From CAZMFZ01 sp046152935 (GTDB lineage: Bacteria > Bacteroidota > Bacteroidia > Cytophagales > UBA9547): a stretch of 45,496 nt of DNA. The DNA lies in contig JBJXGB010000194.1 in NCBI GenBank assembly GCA_046152935.1, forward strand, positions 1 through 45,496, written 5' to 3'. The position numbers and the translations under genes were made by a program. The notes below the pieces were generated by a model, which saw nothing but the letters and a program-made list of their open reading frames with translations, ran no database searches and was not told the DNA's origin. Positions 23,931-31,943 of the stretch are shown piece by piece (position 1 is the first letter of the stretch; each line of letters opens with the position of its first letter).

Positions 23931-26328
23931 TTCTCAATGGCTTGCCAGTAGTCAGCATATTCTGAATACGCTCCAATGTTTTTTTCTCACCACAAAGCGA
24001 AACAAAAGCCTCACGTTCCAAATCCAACAGGTATTGTTCAGAAACCATCTGCGGATACGATAAATCGCCACCACACATGATGTTGGCCAATTTGCGTGAT
24101 ATTTTTTCGTCATGTTCTGAGATATAATTACCTCTCAACATAGACGAAGCCCCAGTGTAAAACATTGCCAAACCGCCTTTGCCTAACACTTTGATATCTG
24201 TCCTTTCTACTGGGCGGGTGTAACCAGCGTTTGCGAGCTCAATGACTTCTTCTTTTGCAACAGCTATTTGTCTGTTTCTATTTACCACAATTTTATCTTG
24301 AGGGCGAAGAATTTTCATTTCCAGAGCTTCGTAAGCGGAAGTGGCTACTTTTGCCATTGCAATATTCATATAATAATTTTGCAGAATATTGTTTTCCATA
24401 TCGCCTTTTTGGAATGAATCACTGGCACGTAAAGTAAATTCTTTTGTGCCACCGCCTGCAGGAATTAAACCTACTCCCAATTCAACCAAACCTATGTATA
24501 GTTCTGCATGTGCTACAATGGCATCGGCATGAAGTGTAATCTCACATCCACCACCCAATGCCATATTGTGAGGGGCAACTACCACTGGAACGCCTGAGTA
24601 ACGAGCCCTCATCATTGTTTTTTGAAAAGAGGCTACCATCATATTGATTGCATCCCACTCTTGTTCCATAGCGTACATGAGCAACAATGCCAAATTTGCT
24701 CCAGCAGAGAAATTGGCACCTTCATTGGCAATTACCAAGCCCCTGAAATCCTTTTCAGCAATGTCTATTGATTTATTTATGCCTTCTACCACTTCACTTC
24801 CCATGGTATTCATTTTTGAGTGAAACTCAAGATTCAACACGCCATCTCCAATATCGTGAAGTGTTACGCCAGCATTGCCAAATACTTTGTTGGTTTTCCT
24901 AAAGCTATCTAAGAATATAAATGCCTCAGTTCCAGGTATGACCTTAAATGACTTAGAAGGGATATCGTAATAAAGTTTTTTTCCATTTTCCCATTTGTAG
25001 AAACTTGTATGTCCGCTAGCTAAAAAATCTGAAACCCAAGTACCTGCTTTTTTACCATTTTGCTCGATTAAAGTCAAACCTTCTTTTACACCGATAGCCT
25101 CCCAAATTTCAAAAGGCCCAACTTCCCAGCCAAAACCAGCTTTGAGCGCATCGTCAATTCTATATAATTCATCTGATATTTCGGGGATACGATTACTTAC
25201 ATAGCTGAATAAGCCTCCAAAAGTCAATCGGTAAAATTCACCTGCTTTGTCCTGACCAGCTACCAATACTTTGAGTCGATCTTTTGGCTCTTCAATGGTT
25301 TTGGTTTGATCTAAAGTTGCAAATTTAGACTTGGTTTGGGGTTTGTATTCTAATGTTTTTAAATCCAAAGAAAGAATTTCAGTTTCGCCTTTTTCATTTT
25401 TGGTTTTCTTGTAAAATCCCTGTCCAGTTTTATCGCCCAACCATTTATTCTCAATCATTTTTTTCAAATATTCAGGAAGAATAAATAAATTTTTCGATTC
25501 ATCATTCGGCAGACCTGCATTCAAATTATTGGCCACATTTACCAATGTATCTAAGCCTACAACATCGCCCGTTCTGAAAGTAGCTGATTTTGGCCTTCCT
25601 AAAACTGGACCTGTAAGTTTGTCAATATCTTCCACGGTAAGCTGCAGTTTCTCTGCTGCATGCAATATTTCCATTATGCCATAAATACCTACTCTATTGG
25701 CTATAAATGCAGGTGTATCTTTACAAAGTACAGTTGTTTTACCTAAAAATAAATCGCCATAATGCAAGTGGAATTTTATGATTTCAGGATCTGTTTTTGG
25801 TGTTGGAATGATTTCCAATAATTTTAAATAACGAGGGGGATTGAAAAAATGGGTACCGCAAAAATGTTTTTGAAAATCTTCGCTTCTGCCTTCTGCCATC
25901 AAATGGATAGGAATACCTGAAGTATTAGAAGAAACCAAAGTGCCAGGTTTACGAAATTGCTCTACTTTGTCGTATACAATTTTCTTTACATTCAAATTTT
26001 CAACCACCACTTCAATTACCCAATCTACTTGAGCAATTTTGGACATATCGTCATCGAAATTTCCTGTTTTTATTCTAGAAACGAACCCAGATTTGTACAG
26101 CGATGCAGGATTTGCCTTCATTGTGGCTTCCAAAGCGGCATTTACGATCTTGTTTCGAATCTTTGGGCTTTCTAAGCTCAAACCTTTGGCTTGCTCTTCG
26201 GCAGTAAGTTCTTTTGGTACAATATCCAATAATAGGACTTCTACGCCAATGTTTGCAAAGTGGCAAGCAATGCGACTACCCATTACACCAGAACCTAAAA
26301 CGGCTACTTTTCTAATATTTCTGTTCAT
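23926..26328 (-). CDS. 3-hydroxyacyl-CoA dehydrogenase / enoyl-CoA hydratase (FadN-like)
   Basis: The product is 800 residues, a fused beta-oxidation enzyme of the FadN order: dehydrogenase first, hydratase last. The NAD-binding motif VLGSGVMGSRIA is at residues 9-20. SSNTSGIPI, HFFNPPRYLKLLEI and the second dehydrogenase domain follow (to about 420). The crotonase domain (about 490-700) contains GANFSAGANLALL for the oxyanion hole and a long GGGCEITLHADAIVAHAELYIGLVELGVGLIPAGGG stretch with the catalytic Glu region. It hydrates enoyl-CoA and oxidises 3-hydroxyacyl-CoA. The usual fadA/fadE partners are not adjacent. Upstream is an inverted repeat that may be a repressor site. Confidence 0.93.
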   Translation of the reverse strand: MNRNIRKVAVLGSGVMGSRIACHFANIGVEVLLLDIVPKELTAEEQAKGLSLESPKIRNKIVNAALEATMKANPASLYKSGFVSRIKTGNFDDDMSKIAQVDWVIEVVVENLNVKKIVYDKVEQFRKPGTLVSSNTSGIPIHLMAEGRSEDFQKHFCGTHFFNPPRYLKLLEIIPTPKTDPEIIKFHLHYGDLFLGKTTVLCKDTPAFIANRVGIYGIMEILHAAEKLQLTVEDIDKLTGPVLGRPKSATFRTGDVVGLDTLVNVANNLNAGLPNDESKNLFILPEYLKKMIENKWLGDKTGQGFYKKTKNEKGETEILSLDLKTLEYKPQTKSKFATLDQTKTIEEPKDRLKVLVAGQDKAGEFYRLTFGGLFSYVSNRIPEISDELYRIDDALKAGFGWEVGPFEIWEAIGVKEGLTLIEQNGKKAGTWVSDFLASGHTSFYKWENGKKLYYDIPSKSFKVIPGTEAFIFLDSFRKTNKVFGNAGVTLHDIGDGVLNLEFHSKMNTMGSEVVEGINKSIDIAEKDFRGLVIANEGANFSAGANLALLLMYAMEQEWDAINMMVASFQKTMMRARYSGVPVVVAPHNMALGGGCEITLHADAIVAHAELYIGLVELGVGLIPAGGGTKEFTLRASDSFQKGDMENNILQNYYMNIAMAKVATSAYEALEMKILRPQDKIVVNRNRQIAVAKEEVIELANAGYTRPVERTDIKVLGKGGLAMFYTGASSMLRGNYISEHDEKISRKLANIMCGGDLSYPQMVSEQYLLDLEREAFVSLCGEKKTLERIQNMLTTGKPLRN

Positions 26329-26445
26329 TTTTAAAAATTGTATTTGTTTAAAAGACTTAAGAGAGATGTTAAGATCTGAAATTAATTCTTTCCTTATACT
26401 GCAAATACATGTATTGGGGTTTTATAAAATGTATATTTTTTATAC

Positions 26446-26462
26446 TTAAAGTTATACTTTAA
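26446..26462. promoter_or_regulatory. Inverted repeat upstream of the FadN-like gene, possible operator
   Basis: TTAAAGT-TAT-ACTTTAA is a perfect 7+7 palindrome with a 3-nt centre. The heptamer TATACTT also occurs twice in direct orientation (26441-26447 and 26453-26459). It lies about 120 bp upstream of the fadN-like ATG (minus) and 82 bp upstream of the small ORF (plus). The rest of 26329-26543 shows no gene. Confidence 0.4.
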
Positions 26463-26543
26463 CTTAGGTAAGTTTATCTTATTATAATTTAAACCTAATG
26501 TGGAGGGGTGTCGTTAAGCTATTCACATTCAAAATATATAGAT

Positions 26544-26651
26544 ATGGATATGAAAATAACTATTCTGCTTGTATTGACGCTTTGCATGTTGATGTATGCC
26601 GTATTTACCACCTACAAGCTCTTTGCTCCCAAACTTAATAAGTCTGTTTAG
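26544..26651 (+). CDS. Candidate 35-residue single-pass membrane protein
   Basis: ATG at 26544 opens a 35-codon frame ending TAG at 26649. The product starts MDMK, has one hydrophobic helix (ITILLVLTLCMLMYAVFTTY) and a short basic tail (KLFAPKLNKSV). Its shape is that of a small single-pass inner-membrane protein. It lies 76 bp before dcd on the same strand, but a -7 element between them suggests dcd can be transcribed alone. Such short ORFs occur by chance in AT-rich DNA, so this rests on the clean hydrophobic/basic pattern only. Confidence 0.4.
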   Translation: MDMKITILLVLTLCMLMYAVFTTYKLFAPKLNKSV

Positions 26652-26684
26652 TACACGCATTATCACAAATGCTATATTTTTTGC

Positions 26685-26692
26685 TAGTTTTG
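26685..26692 (+). promoter_or_regulatory. dcd: Candidate -7 element for dcd
   Basis: TAGTTTTG fits TAnnTTTG and would start transcription near 26699, about 29 nt before the dcd ATG. No TTTG sits at the usual -33 distance. Confidence 0.35.
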
Positions 26693-26727
26693 CGATCCGA
26701 TTATGGAAATAGTGATTGGAATTTCGC

Positions 26728-27264
26728 ATGATACTAACTGATACGCAAATTTTAGAGGAAATAAAAAAAGGTACCATTGTTTTAGATCCTTTCGATCCTT
26801 CTTGTTTAGGTACAAACTCTTACGATGTACATCTAGGCAAATATCTAGGCATATACAAAGATCATATCCTCGATGCCCGCAAACACAATTTGATTGATGT
26901 TTTTGAAATACCAGAAGAAGGGATCGTACTTTCTCCTAGCACATTATATTTGGGCGTAACTAAAGAATATACCGAGACCCACGCACATGTACCATTTTTA
27001 GAGGGCAAGTCAAGTGTCGGTCGATTAGGAATAGATATTCATGCAACTGCTGGCAAAGGTGATGTTGGTTTTTGTAATAAATGGACTTTGGAGATATCTG
27101 TTCGCCAGCCTGTGAGGGTGTATGCGAATATGCCGATTGGTCAGTTGATTTATTTCTTGGTTGAAGGTGAAATTGAAAATCTCTACAATAAAAAACCAAA
27201 TGCTAAATACAATGAGCGTTCGGAATATCCAGTTGAGAGCATGATGTGGAAGAATAAATTTTGA
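26728..27264 (+). CDS. dcd: dCTP deaminase
   Basis: The product is 178 residues and deaminates dCTP to dUTP for dTTP synthesis. The N-terminus is MILTDTQILEEIKKG. The nucleotide-binding stretch is EGKSSVGRLGIDIHATAG, with conserved Ser and Arg, and the catalytic Glu is in WTLEISV; the trimer-core motif MPIGQLIYF follows. I chose ATG 26728 over the TTG at 26716, since the family begins MILxD. dUTPase is not in the window; a bifunctional Dcd-Dut cannot be excluded. A REP-like palindrome follows 5 bp after the stop. Confidence 0.93.
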   Translation: MILTDTQILEEIKKGTIVLDPFDPSCLGTNSYDVHLGKYLGIYKDHILDARKHNLIDVFEIPEEGIVLSPSTLYLGVTKEYTETHAHVPFLEGKSSVGRLGIDIHATAGKGDVGFCNKWTLEISVRQPVRVYANMPIGQLIYFLVEGEIENLYNKKPNAKYNERSEYPVESMMWKNKF

Positions 27265-27269
27265 GTATT

Positions 27270-27289
27270 CCGTTGGCTGAAGCCAACGG
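27270..27289. repeat. REP-like GC-rich palindrome
   Basis: CCGTTGGC-TGAA-GCCAACGG is a perfect 8-bp stem with a tetraloop. It is flanked by ATT on the left and CAAT on the right, which extend the symmetry with one missing base. It is GC-rich in AT-rich surroundings, directly after dcd and before the convergent TauE gene. In form it resembles the dispersed palindromes (REP/RAYT type) of several Bacteroidetes genomes. It may also serve as a transcript 3' end; no T-run follows. I found only this copy in the window. Confidence 0.55.
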
Positions 27290-27330
27290 CAATTCATTCA
27301 ATATCGCAACAAGAAAATCTTACAATCAAC

Positions 27331-28128
27331 TCAAAAAAATATCTCTTTTGCTAATATTATAGTACCTGTTGCCAAGGTGATCCAGCCGAAAGTAGGTTTT
27401 AATTGCTCATTTTTAATGTATTTTGAAATAAAACTTCCAAGCAAAACACCTATTAAGGCAGCGGAAAGAAACTTCGCAATAAAGAACCAATCGATTTCGA
27501 ATTGACCAATGTCGCCCAAAAAGCCAAAGCAGGAATTGATGGCAATAATCATCAGTGAAGTGCCAACGGCCATTTTCATCGGTAAGTTTACAAAAAGGGT
27601 AAGTATCGGAATAATCAAAAAACCGCCACCCACACCCACAAAGCCCGTTAGCGAGCCCACCACCAAACCCTCCATAAAAATAGTTGGATAATTTATTCTT
27701 TTTTTGATAGCTTCGATATTGTCTGTTAGGTTTATTTGGCTTCTAATCATTGAAAATGAGGCCATTAACATCAATATTCCGAAGCAAGTCATTGTGAGAG
27801 TATTCTTAAATATAACGAATTTTTCAGTTTCAAATACGATATTTGGTATGCTTGGCACCACATACTTTCGCATTATAAACACCATCACAAAAGAAGGAAA
27901 GGAGAAAAATACGGCCGTTTTAAAACTTGCCAAGCCTTGCCGAAAATAATTGATGGAGCCAGCCAGAGATGAAATACCTACGATCAACAGCGAATAGGCT
28001 GTGGCATACCGAGGTTCGAGGTTAAAAACATATACCAGTACCGGCACGGTAAGAATGGAGCCTCCACCACCGAGTAAACTTAGCAATACGCCAATCAAAA
28101 AGGCAAAAGCATAGCCAATTATTTCCAC
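27331..28128 (-). CDS. TauE/SafE-family membrane transporter
   Basis: The product is 265 residues with about eight transmembrane helices in two halves. Each half has the family glycine motif: LLGGGGSILTVPVLVYVF near residue 18 and GFVGVGGGFLIIPILTLFVNLP near residue 160. Members export sulfite, sulfoacetate or related organosulfur anions, or act as general anion permeases; the substrate is not readable. The gene begins 12 bp after pyrD on the same strand, so the two form a transcript, though no functional link is obvious. It converges with dcd. Confidence 0.9.
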   Translation of the reverse strand: MEIIGYAFAFLIGVLLSLLGGGGSILTVPVLVYVFNLEPRYATAYSLLIVGISSLAGSINYFRQGLASFKTAVFFSFPSFVMVFIMRKYVVPSIPNIVFETEKFVIFKNTLTMTCFGILMLMASFSMIRSQINLTDNIEAIKKRINYPTIFMEGLVVGSLTGFVGVGGGFLIIPILTLFVNLPMKMAVGTSLMIIAINSCFGFLGDIGQFEIDWFFIAKFLSAALIGVLLGSFISKYIKNEQLKPTFGWITLATGTIILAKEIFF

Positions 28129-28140
28129 TATGTCCTTTAT

Positions 28141-29205
28141 TTACAATGAGTTACGATTCATTAGCGTCTTATTTATTTCTCGAATAAGTGACGGTCCTTC
28201 GTACACAAAACCTGTGTACAATTGCACCAACGAAGCTCCTGCATTGAGTTTTTCAATCGCGTCTTGAGCCGAATGTATACCTCCAACCCCAATAATCGGA
28301 AAAGCAGCCTTTGATTTGGTGTGTAGATATCTGATAATTTCGGTTGATTTATCTTTCACTGGTTTTCCGCTCAAGCCGCCAGCACCTATTTCTTCGATTT
28401 CAGCACTACTTGTGTGCAGGTTTTCTCTCGAAATGGTGGTATTTGTTGCTATAACACCATCAATTTTCGTTTCTACCACTATTTCGATAATATCATCGAG
28501 CTGGCTTTCTGTCAAATCTGGTGCAATTTTCAATAAAATCGGTTTAGGATTTACTTTTTTGCGAACAGCCAATTCATTGCCCAATATTTTCAATTCAGTC
28601 AAAAGCAATTTTAGCGGTTCTTTTTCTTGCAATTCTCGCAAACCTGGTGTGTTTGGCGAGCTCACATTCACTACAAAATAATCTACATAATCATAGAGCT
28701 CACGAAGGCAAATCTCATAATCGTCAAAAGCATTCTCATTAGGTGTCGATTTATTTTTGCCGATGTTGCCACCAACGATACTATTTTTATTTCTATTTTT
28801 AAGTCTCTTGCCAATGGCAGCAACGCCATCATTGTTAAATCCCATTCTATTAATAAGTGCTTGGTCGGAAGGCAGGCGAAATAGCCTCGGCAACGGATTT
28901 CCTAATTGGGGCTTGGGAGTAACAGTGCCAATTTCGATGAAGCCAAAACCAATGTTGGCCAACTCGTTGAATACCAGTGCATTTTTATCCATACCAGCAG
29001 CCAAACCAATAGGATTTGGAAATTTTATGCCAAATATTTCACGCTCCAATTTTTTTGATTCTACCCTGTAAATGCTCTTTAAAAACAGACTTGATAAGGG
29101 AATAAATCGGGTTAGTTTTAGCAAAAAAAAAGTAAAATGATGTGCCTTTTCAGGCTTCATTTTGAATAAAAATGGTTTTAGAATCGTTCTATAAATATCT
29201 GCCAT
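28141..29205 (-). CDS. pyrD: Dihydroorotate dehydrogenase (quinone), class 2
   Basis: The product is 354 residues and oxidises dihydroorotate to orotate with FMN and membrane quinone. The N-terminal helical extension (PFLFKMKPEKAHHFTFFLLKL) that docks on the membrane marks class 2. NPIGLAAGMDKN, GFGFIEIGTVTPKPQ, RMGFNNDG, the active-site NVSSPNTPGLRELQ (catalytic Ser), IATNTTISR and the FMN-phosphate site GVGGI are all present. The quinone involved is probably menaquinone, which fits menE in this window. First gene of a two-gene unit with the TauE gene; divergent from the sugar permease. Confidence 0.95.
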   Translation of the reverse strand: MADIYRTILKPFLFKMKPEKAHHFTFFLLKLTRFIPLSSLFLKSIYRVESKKLEREIFGIKFPNPIGLAAGMDKNALVFNELANIGFGFIEIGTVTPKPQLGNPLPRLFRLPSDQALINRMGFNNDGVAAIGKRLKNRNKNSIVGGNIGKNKSTPNENAFDDYEICLRELYDYVDYFVVNVSSPNTPGLRELQEKEPLKLLLTELKILGNELAVRKKVNPKPILLKIAPDLTESQLDDIIEIVVETKIDGVIATNTTISRENLHTSSAEIEEIGAGGLSGKPVKDKSTEIIRYLHTKSKAAFPIIGVGGIHSAQDAIEKLNAGASLVQLYTGFVYEGPSLIREINKTLMNRNSL

Positions 29206-29249
29206 AGGTTTTTAAGAAATTGTAAAATATGATTAGTGATAATTACTTA

Positions 29250-29257
29250 TATATTTG
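29250..29257 (+). promoter_or_regulatory. Candidate -7 element for the sugar permease
   Basis: TATATTTG fits TAnnTTTG, 49 nt before the ATG at 29307. A TTG at 29220-29222 is 27 nt upstream, too far for a standard -33 box. Confidence 0.35.
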
Positions 29258-29306
29258 TATTTGTGTTTTGATAAATACTACTACTAACTAATCTTTTTGT
29301 AAACGT

Positions 29307-30599
29307 ATGCAGCTTTACGATTCTCTACAAAAAAACTTCAAACAAAAGGTAGGAATTTTTGATCTATTTACATTAGGCTTGCTATTTTTTATATGGGGCT
29401 TTCTCACGCAAATGAACGATATTTTATTGCCTCGTTTGTATGAATTTGGCCTTAGTTATTCTGAAGCTTTGATGTTAAATTTCACTTTTTTCACCACTTA
29501 TCTTATTATTTCGTACCCTGCAGCCAAATTTATAGACAAATTTGGGTACAAAAACGGAATAATGTTTGGCTTGCTTTTAGCAGCCGTGGGCTGTGTTGGG
29601 TTTTACTACGGCATGGGCGATATGCACTTTATTACTCTATTGGTATCTTTGTTTGTGGTAGCCTGTGGCATTACATTTCTACAAATTGCAGGAAATGGAT
29701 ATGTAGTATTGCAAAGCACACCCAGAAAAGCAGCTTCAAACCTCACTTTTGCACAATCTCTAAATTCGTTGGGCAGAATTGTAACGATCATTTTTGGAGC
29801 TTACCTGATCTATATTTTATCGGATATTTCGCAAGAAGGCTTGGCGTTGCTTTCACCAACTGAGTATATCAAAGCCGAATCTACAGCTTTCAAAACACCT
29901 TATTTACTGATGGCAGGGCTGATAGTGGTGACTGGAGTGCTTTTTTACACGTCCAAACTGCCAGAGTACAAAACGGAAGGCATGCCAGTATTGGTAAAAA
30001 TGGATGCCAAAGAAATCAATAACCTATTCAAAATCAAGCATTTGCTATTGGCTTCCATCGCCATATTTGTGTACGTTGGTGCAGAAGTTTCTATTGGTTC
30101 TAATTTGGTAAAATACCTTACTCTGCCAAGTATTGGCGGAGGTATTATCGATGAGCGGAAAGCCATCGAAATGCTCCAATACTACTGGGGTAGTCACATG
30201 ATTGGGCGGTTAATTGGGGGCTTTGTCATGCGCGATTTGTCGCCACGCAAGGTGGTGGCCGCTTTTGCTGGTGCCGCGGCAATATTTACATTGGTTTCAA
30301 TATTTTCCACTGGCAATATTGCGGTAGTGTCGATAATAGCAGTGGGCTTTTTTAATTCCATCTTGTTCCCTGCCATTTTTACGTTGGGGATCAATGGGTT
30401 AGGTCATTTTGCTGAAGAAGGGTCAGCAGTGCTTATTTCATCGATTGTGGGTGGAGCTATCATACCTTTGTTTGTAATTACAATAGCAGATTTTGTAGGC
30501 TTGCAATATGCGTTTTTGGTAGTGACTGCCTGCTACTGCTATATTGTGTATTTCGGCTTTGTGGGTAGTGGTTTTGAAAAAACACGACCCTCTTCGTGA
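29307..30599 (+). CDS. FucP-like MFS sugar permease
   Basis: The product is 430 residues with twelve transmembrane helices, of the fucose/glucose/N-acetylglucosamine-type MFS family of Bacteroidetes. Family features are LFFIWGFLTQMNDILLPRL in helix 1, YPAAKFIDKFGYKNGI (loop 2-3), the GNGYVVLQSTPRKAASNLTFAQSLNSLG stretch in helices 4-5, and GFFNSILFPAIFTLGINGLG late in the protein. It imports a neutral sugar with protons or sodium across the inner membrane. Its stop overlaps the GTG start of the next ORF (GTGA), so the two are translationally coupled. The exact sugar is unknown; no sugar-degradation genes are adjacent. Confidence 0.92.
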   Translation: MQLYDSLQKNFKQKVGIFDLFTLGLLFFIWGFLTQMNDILLPRLYEFGLSYSEALMLNFTFFTTYLIISYPAAKFIDKFGYKNGIMFGLLLAAVGCVGFYYGMGDMHFITLLVSLFVVACGITFLQIAGNGYVVLQSTPRKAASNLTFAQSLNSLGRIVTIIFGAYLIYILSDISQEGLALLSPTEYIKAESTAFKTPYLLMAGLIVVTGVLFYTSKLPEYKTEGMPVLVKMDAKEINNLFKIKHLLLASIAIFVYVGAEVSIGSNLVKYLTLPSIGGGIIDERKAIEMLQYYWGSHMIGRLIGGFVMRDLSPRKVVAAFAGAAAIFTLVSIFSTGNIAVVSIIAVGFFNSILFPAIFTLGINGLGHFAEEGSAVLISSIVGGAIIPLFVITIADFVGLQYAFLVVTACYCYIVYFGFVGSGFEKTRPSS

Positions 30600-30829
30600 T
30601 TTCATTAAAAATAGAATTTTTTCTCTGTATACTTTTTGTGTTTCAGACGGTGAATTTGGTGGCATCTGCACATCCTAAACAAGCATCCGATCTACCTTCG
30701 CTTCATGGTATTTTGGTGTTTGGCAGCCTTCATGTTTATGCCTGGCATCTGCCCATGTTTCATACTCCACTCTTTCGATGGAAATACACTTTTTCAGACA
30801 CCTTGCATTTTTTGGCATGGTTTTTTTAA
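30596..30829 (+). CDS. Small exported protein coupled to the permease, probably truncated
   Basis: The product is 77 residues, starting GTG at 30596 inside the permease stop (GTGA overlap). Residues 1-25 form a signal peptide (FFLCILFVFQTVNLVASA before HPKQ). The next part, SLHGILVFGSLHVYAWHLPMFHTP, resembles the start of a family of larger secreted proteins that read HG-x-FG...HLPMFH-x-P-HDYQ, as I remember them. After MFHTP the frame soon ends, and a second frame continues further down. So this is either a genuine short protein or the 5' part of a broken gene. Histidine richness could mean metal binding. Confidence 0.45.
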   Translation: MISLKIEFFLCILFVFQTVNLVASAHPKQASDLPSLHGILVFGSLHVYAWHLPMFHTPLFRWKYTFSDTLHFLAWFF

Positions 30830-30858
30830 GCCATTGTGAAATTCTAAACAAGAAATCG

Positions 30859-31020
30859 ATGATGATCTTAAAATCTATATTGCTGAGTGTTGCTGCTGGT
30901 GTGGTTTTGGTCTTTTTATCAAAATTAAATGAGGAACTACCAATAGAAGAAAACCTCCATGCAAGCAATGGCCTTCGTCAGTATTCGGGCGACTTGGTAT
31001 TTGAAACAGATATTTATTGA
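30859..31020 (+). CDS. Doubtful small membrane ORF or 3' part of a broken gene
   Basis: From ATG 30859 (the frame is open back to 30778) the product is 53 residues: one hydrophobic helix (ILKSILLSVAAGVVLVFL) and a polar tail ending LRQYSGDLVFETDIY. The tail looks coding, and in another frame continues FIEELQKGVLNDRF past the stop. It may belong to the same decayed gene as the preceding ORF. I do not recognise it. Confidence 0.25.
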   Translation: MMILKSILLSVAAGVVLVFLSKLNEELPIEENLHASNGLRQYSGDLVFETDIY

Positions 31021-31108
31021 AGAGTTGCAAAAAGGTGTTTTGAATGACAGGTTTTAGCCAAACTGTAATTTTCTTGGAGGCGTGCTACGAAGTTCACTTT
31101 ACATTCCC

Positions 31109-31282
31109 TTATTTGTAGATGCTTTTTAATTTCAAATATATGCCATTAGTCCAGCCGAGGTCATCGGCACATCTATAAATAAATGGTCGTATTTCGCATC
31201 TGACCCATTGCTTTGAGCAAGACATAGATTCATTGTCATAAAAACTTACAAATAGAAAACCGTATTTTCTGCCTTTGGGCAT
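31109..31282 (-). CDS. Small Cys-rich ORF or remnant, unknown function
   Basis: ATG at 31282 gives 57 residues with three cysteines and several aromatics (SMSCSKQWVRCEIRPFIYRCADDLGWTNG in the middle). Upstream the same frame reads STHKCTDELNNS without a start. Before that, in another frame, LPKLFDVEIAFT continues toward the end of the PA2169-family gene. The joined reading looks like one protein interrupted by a frameshift near 31310-31330. It lies 3' of, and on the same strand as, the PA2169-family gene. I know no match. The remaining 31021-31108 shows nothing. Confidence 0.33.
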   Translation of the reverse strand: MPKGRKYGFLFVSFYDNESMSCSKQWVRCEIRPFIYRCADDLGWTNGIYLKLKSIYK

Positions 31283-31351
31283 CGAGTTGTTTAATTCATC
31301 AGTACATTTATGTGTGCTTGTAAAGTAAATGCTATTTCAACGTCAAAAAGT

Positions 31352-31819
31352 TTAGGCAATTCCAATCGTTTGGGTATTTCTCAATAATTTTATGGTATTG
31401 TGTGCCTCTTTCAATTCTTTTTTTTGCGACAGTACCAATGCCATCAAATCGGAGGTAAGCGTTGCATCGCTTTCAATGGCATCGTTGTAGGCTTCGATGA
31501 TTACGTCTTCGCCATATTCGCAAGAATCTAGCGTTGCTTGATGGTCTTTGCCGGTGATCGTGGTTTTTATTTCCATCCATGCCCTATGAAATTTGCCAGA
31601 AGTAGAAGTTGCAGTACTTGCTTCTTCCCCCAACTTTCTAATTTCGGCTCCTAATACGGTGGCAAATCCTCGACTTTGCTGAGCAAATTTATCAAAAATC
31701 CTTTTTAAATCGTGTTGTAAGGTCTCTTTGCTGGCAAGTTCGTAGCCTTCCACACGGTCGTTGTTCATTATTATCAAATTGTCGATCATATCTATTTGAC
31801 CTTTGTAATTGGTTTCCAT
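31352..31819 (-). CDS. PA2169-family four-helix-bundle protein (DUF2383)
   Basis: The product is 155 residues, cytosolic and all-helical. The pattern IDMIDNLIIMNNDRVEGYELASKE, then FDKFAQQSRGFATVLGAEIRKLGEE, SGKFHRAWMEIKTTITGKDHQATLDSCEYGED and a final helix with LVLSQKKELKEAHNTIKLLR match the ferritin-like DUF2383/PA2169 family, which is often associated with stress responses in Bacteroidetes and Proteobacteria. The function is unknown; no di-iron ligand set is obvious. It is divergent from treZ across 124 bp, a possible hint of joint stress regulation (trehalose and a stress protein), but only by position. Confidence 0.88.
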   Translation of the reverse strand: METNYKGQIDMIDNLIIMNNDRVEGYELASKETLQHDLKRIFDKFAQQSRGFATVLGAEIRKLGEEASTATSTSGKFHRAWMEIKTTITGKDHQATLDSCEYGEDVIIEAYNDAIESDATLTSDLMALVLSQKKELKEAHNTIKLLRNTQTIGIA

Positions 31820-31943
31820 GGTTCTCTACAGTTTATTTTTAACAGGGAATCCATAAAACTGTGCCAACATTGCTTTTTTAGATGGTCGTGGAAGCAATGG
31901 CACTATTTTTTTGAATGATAGTTTTTAAAATTGAAGTTCCAAA

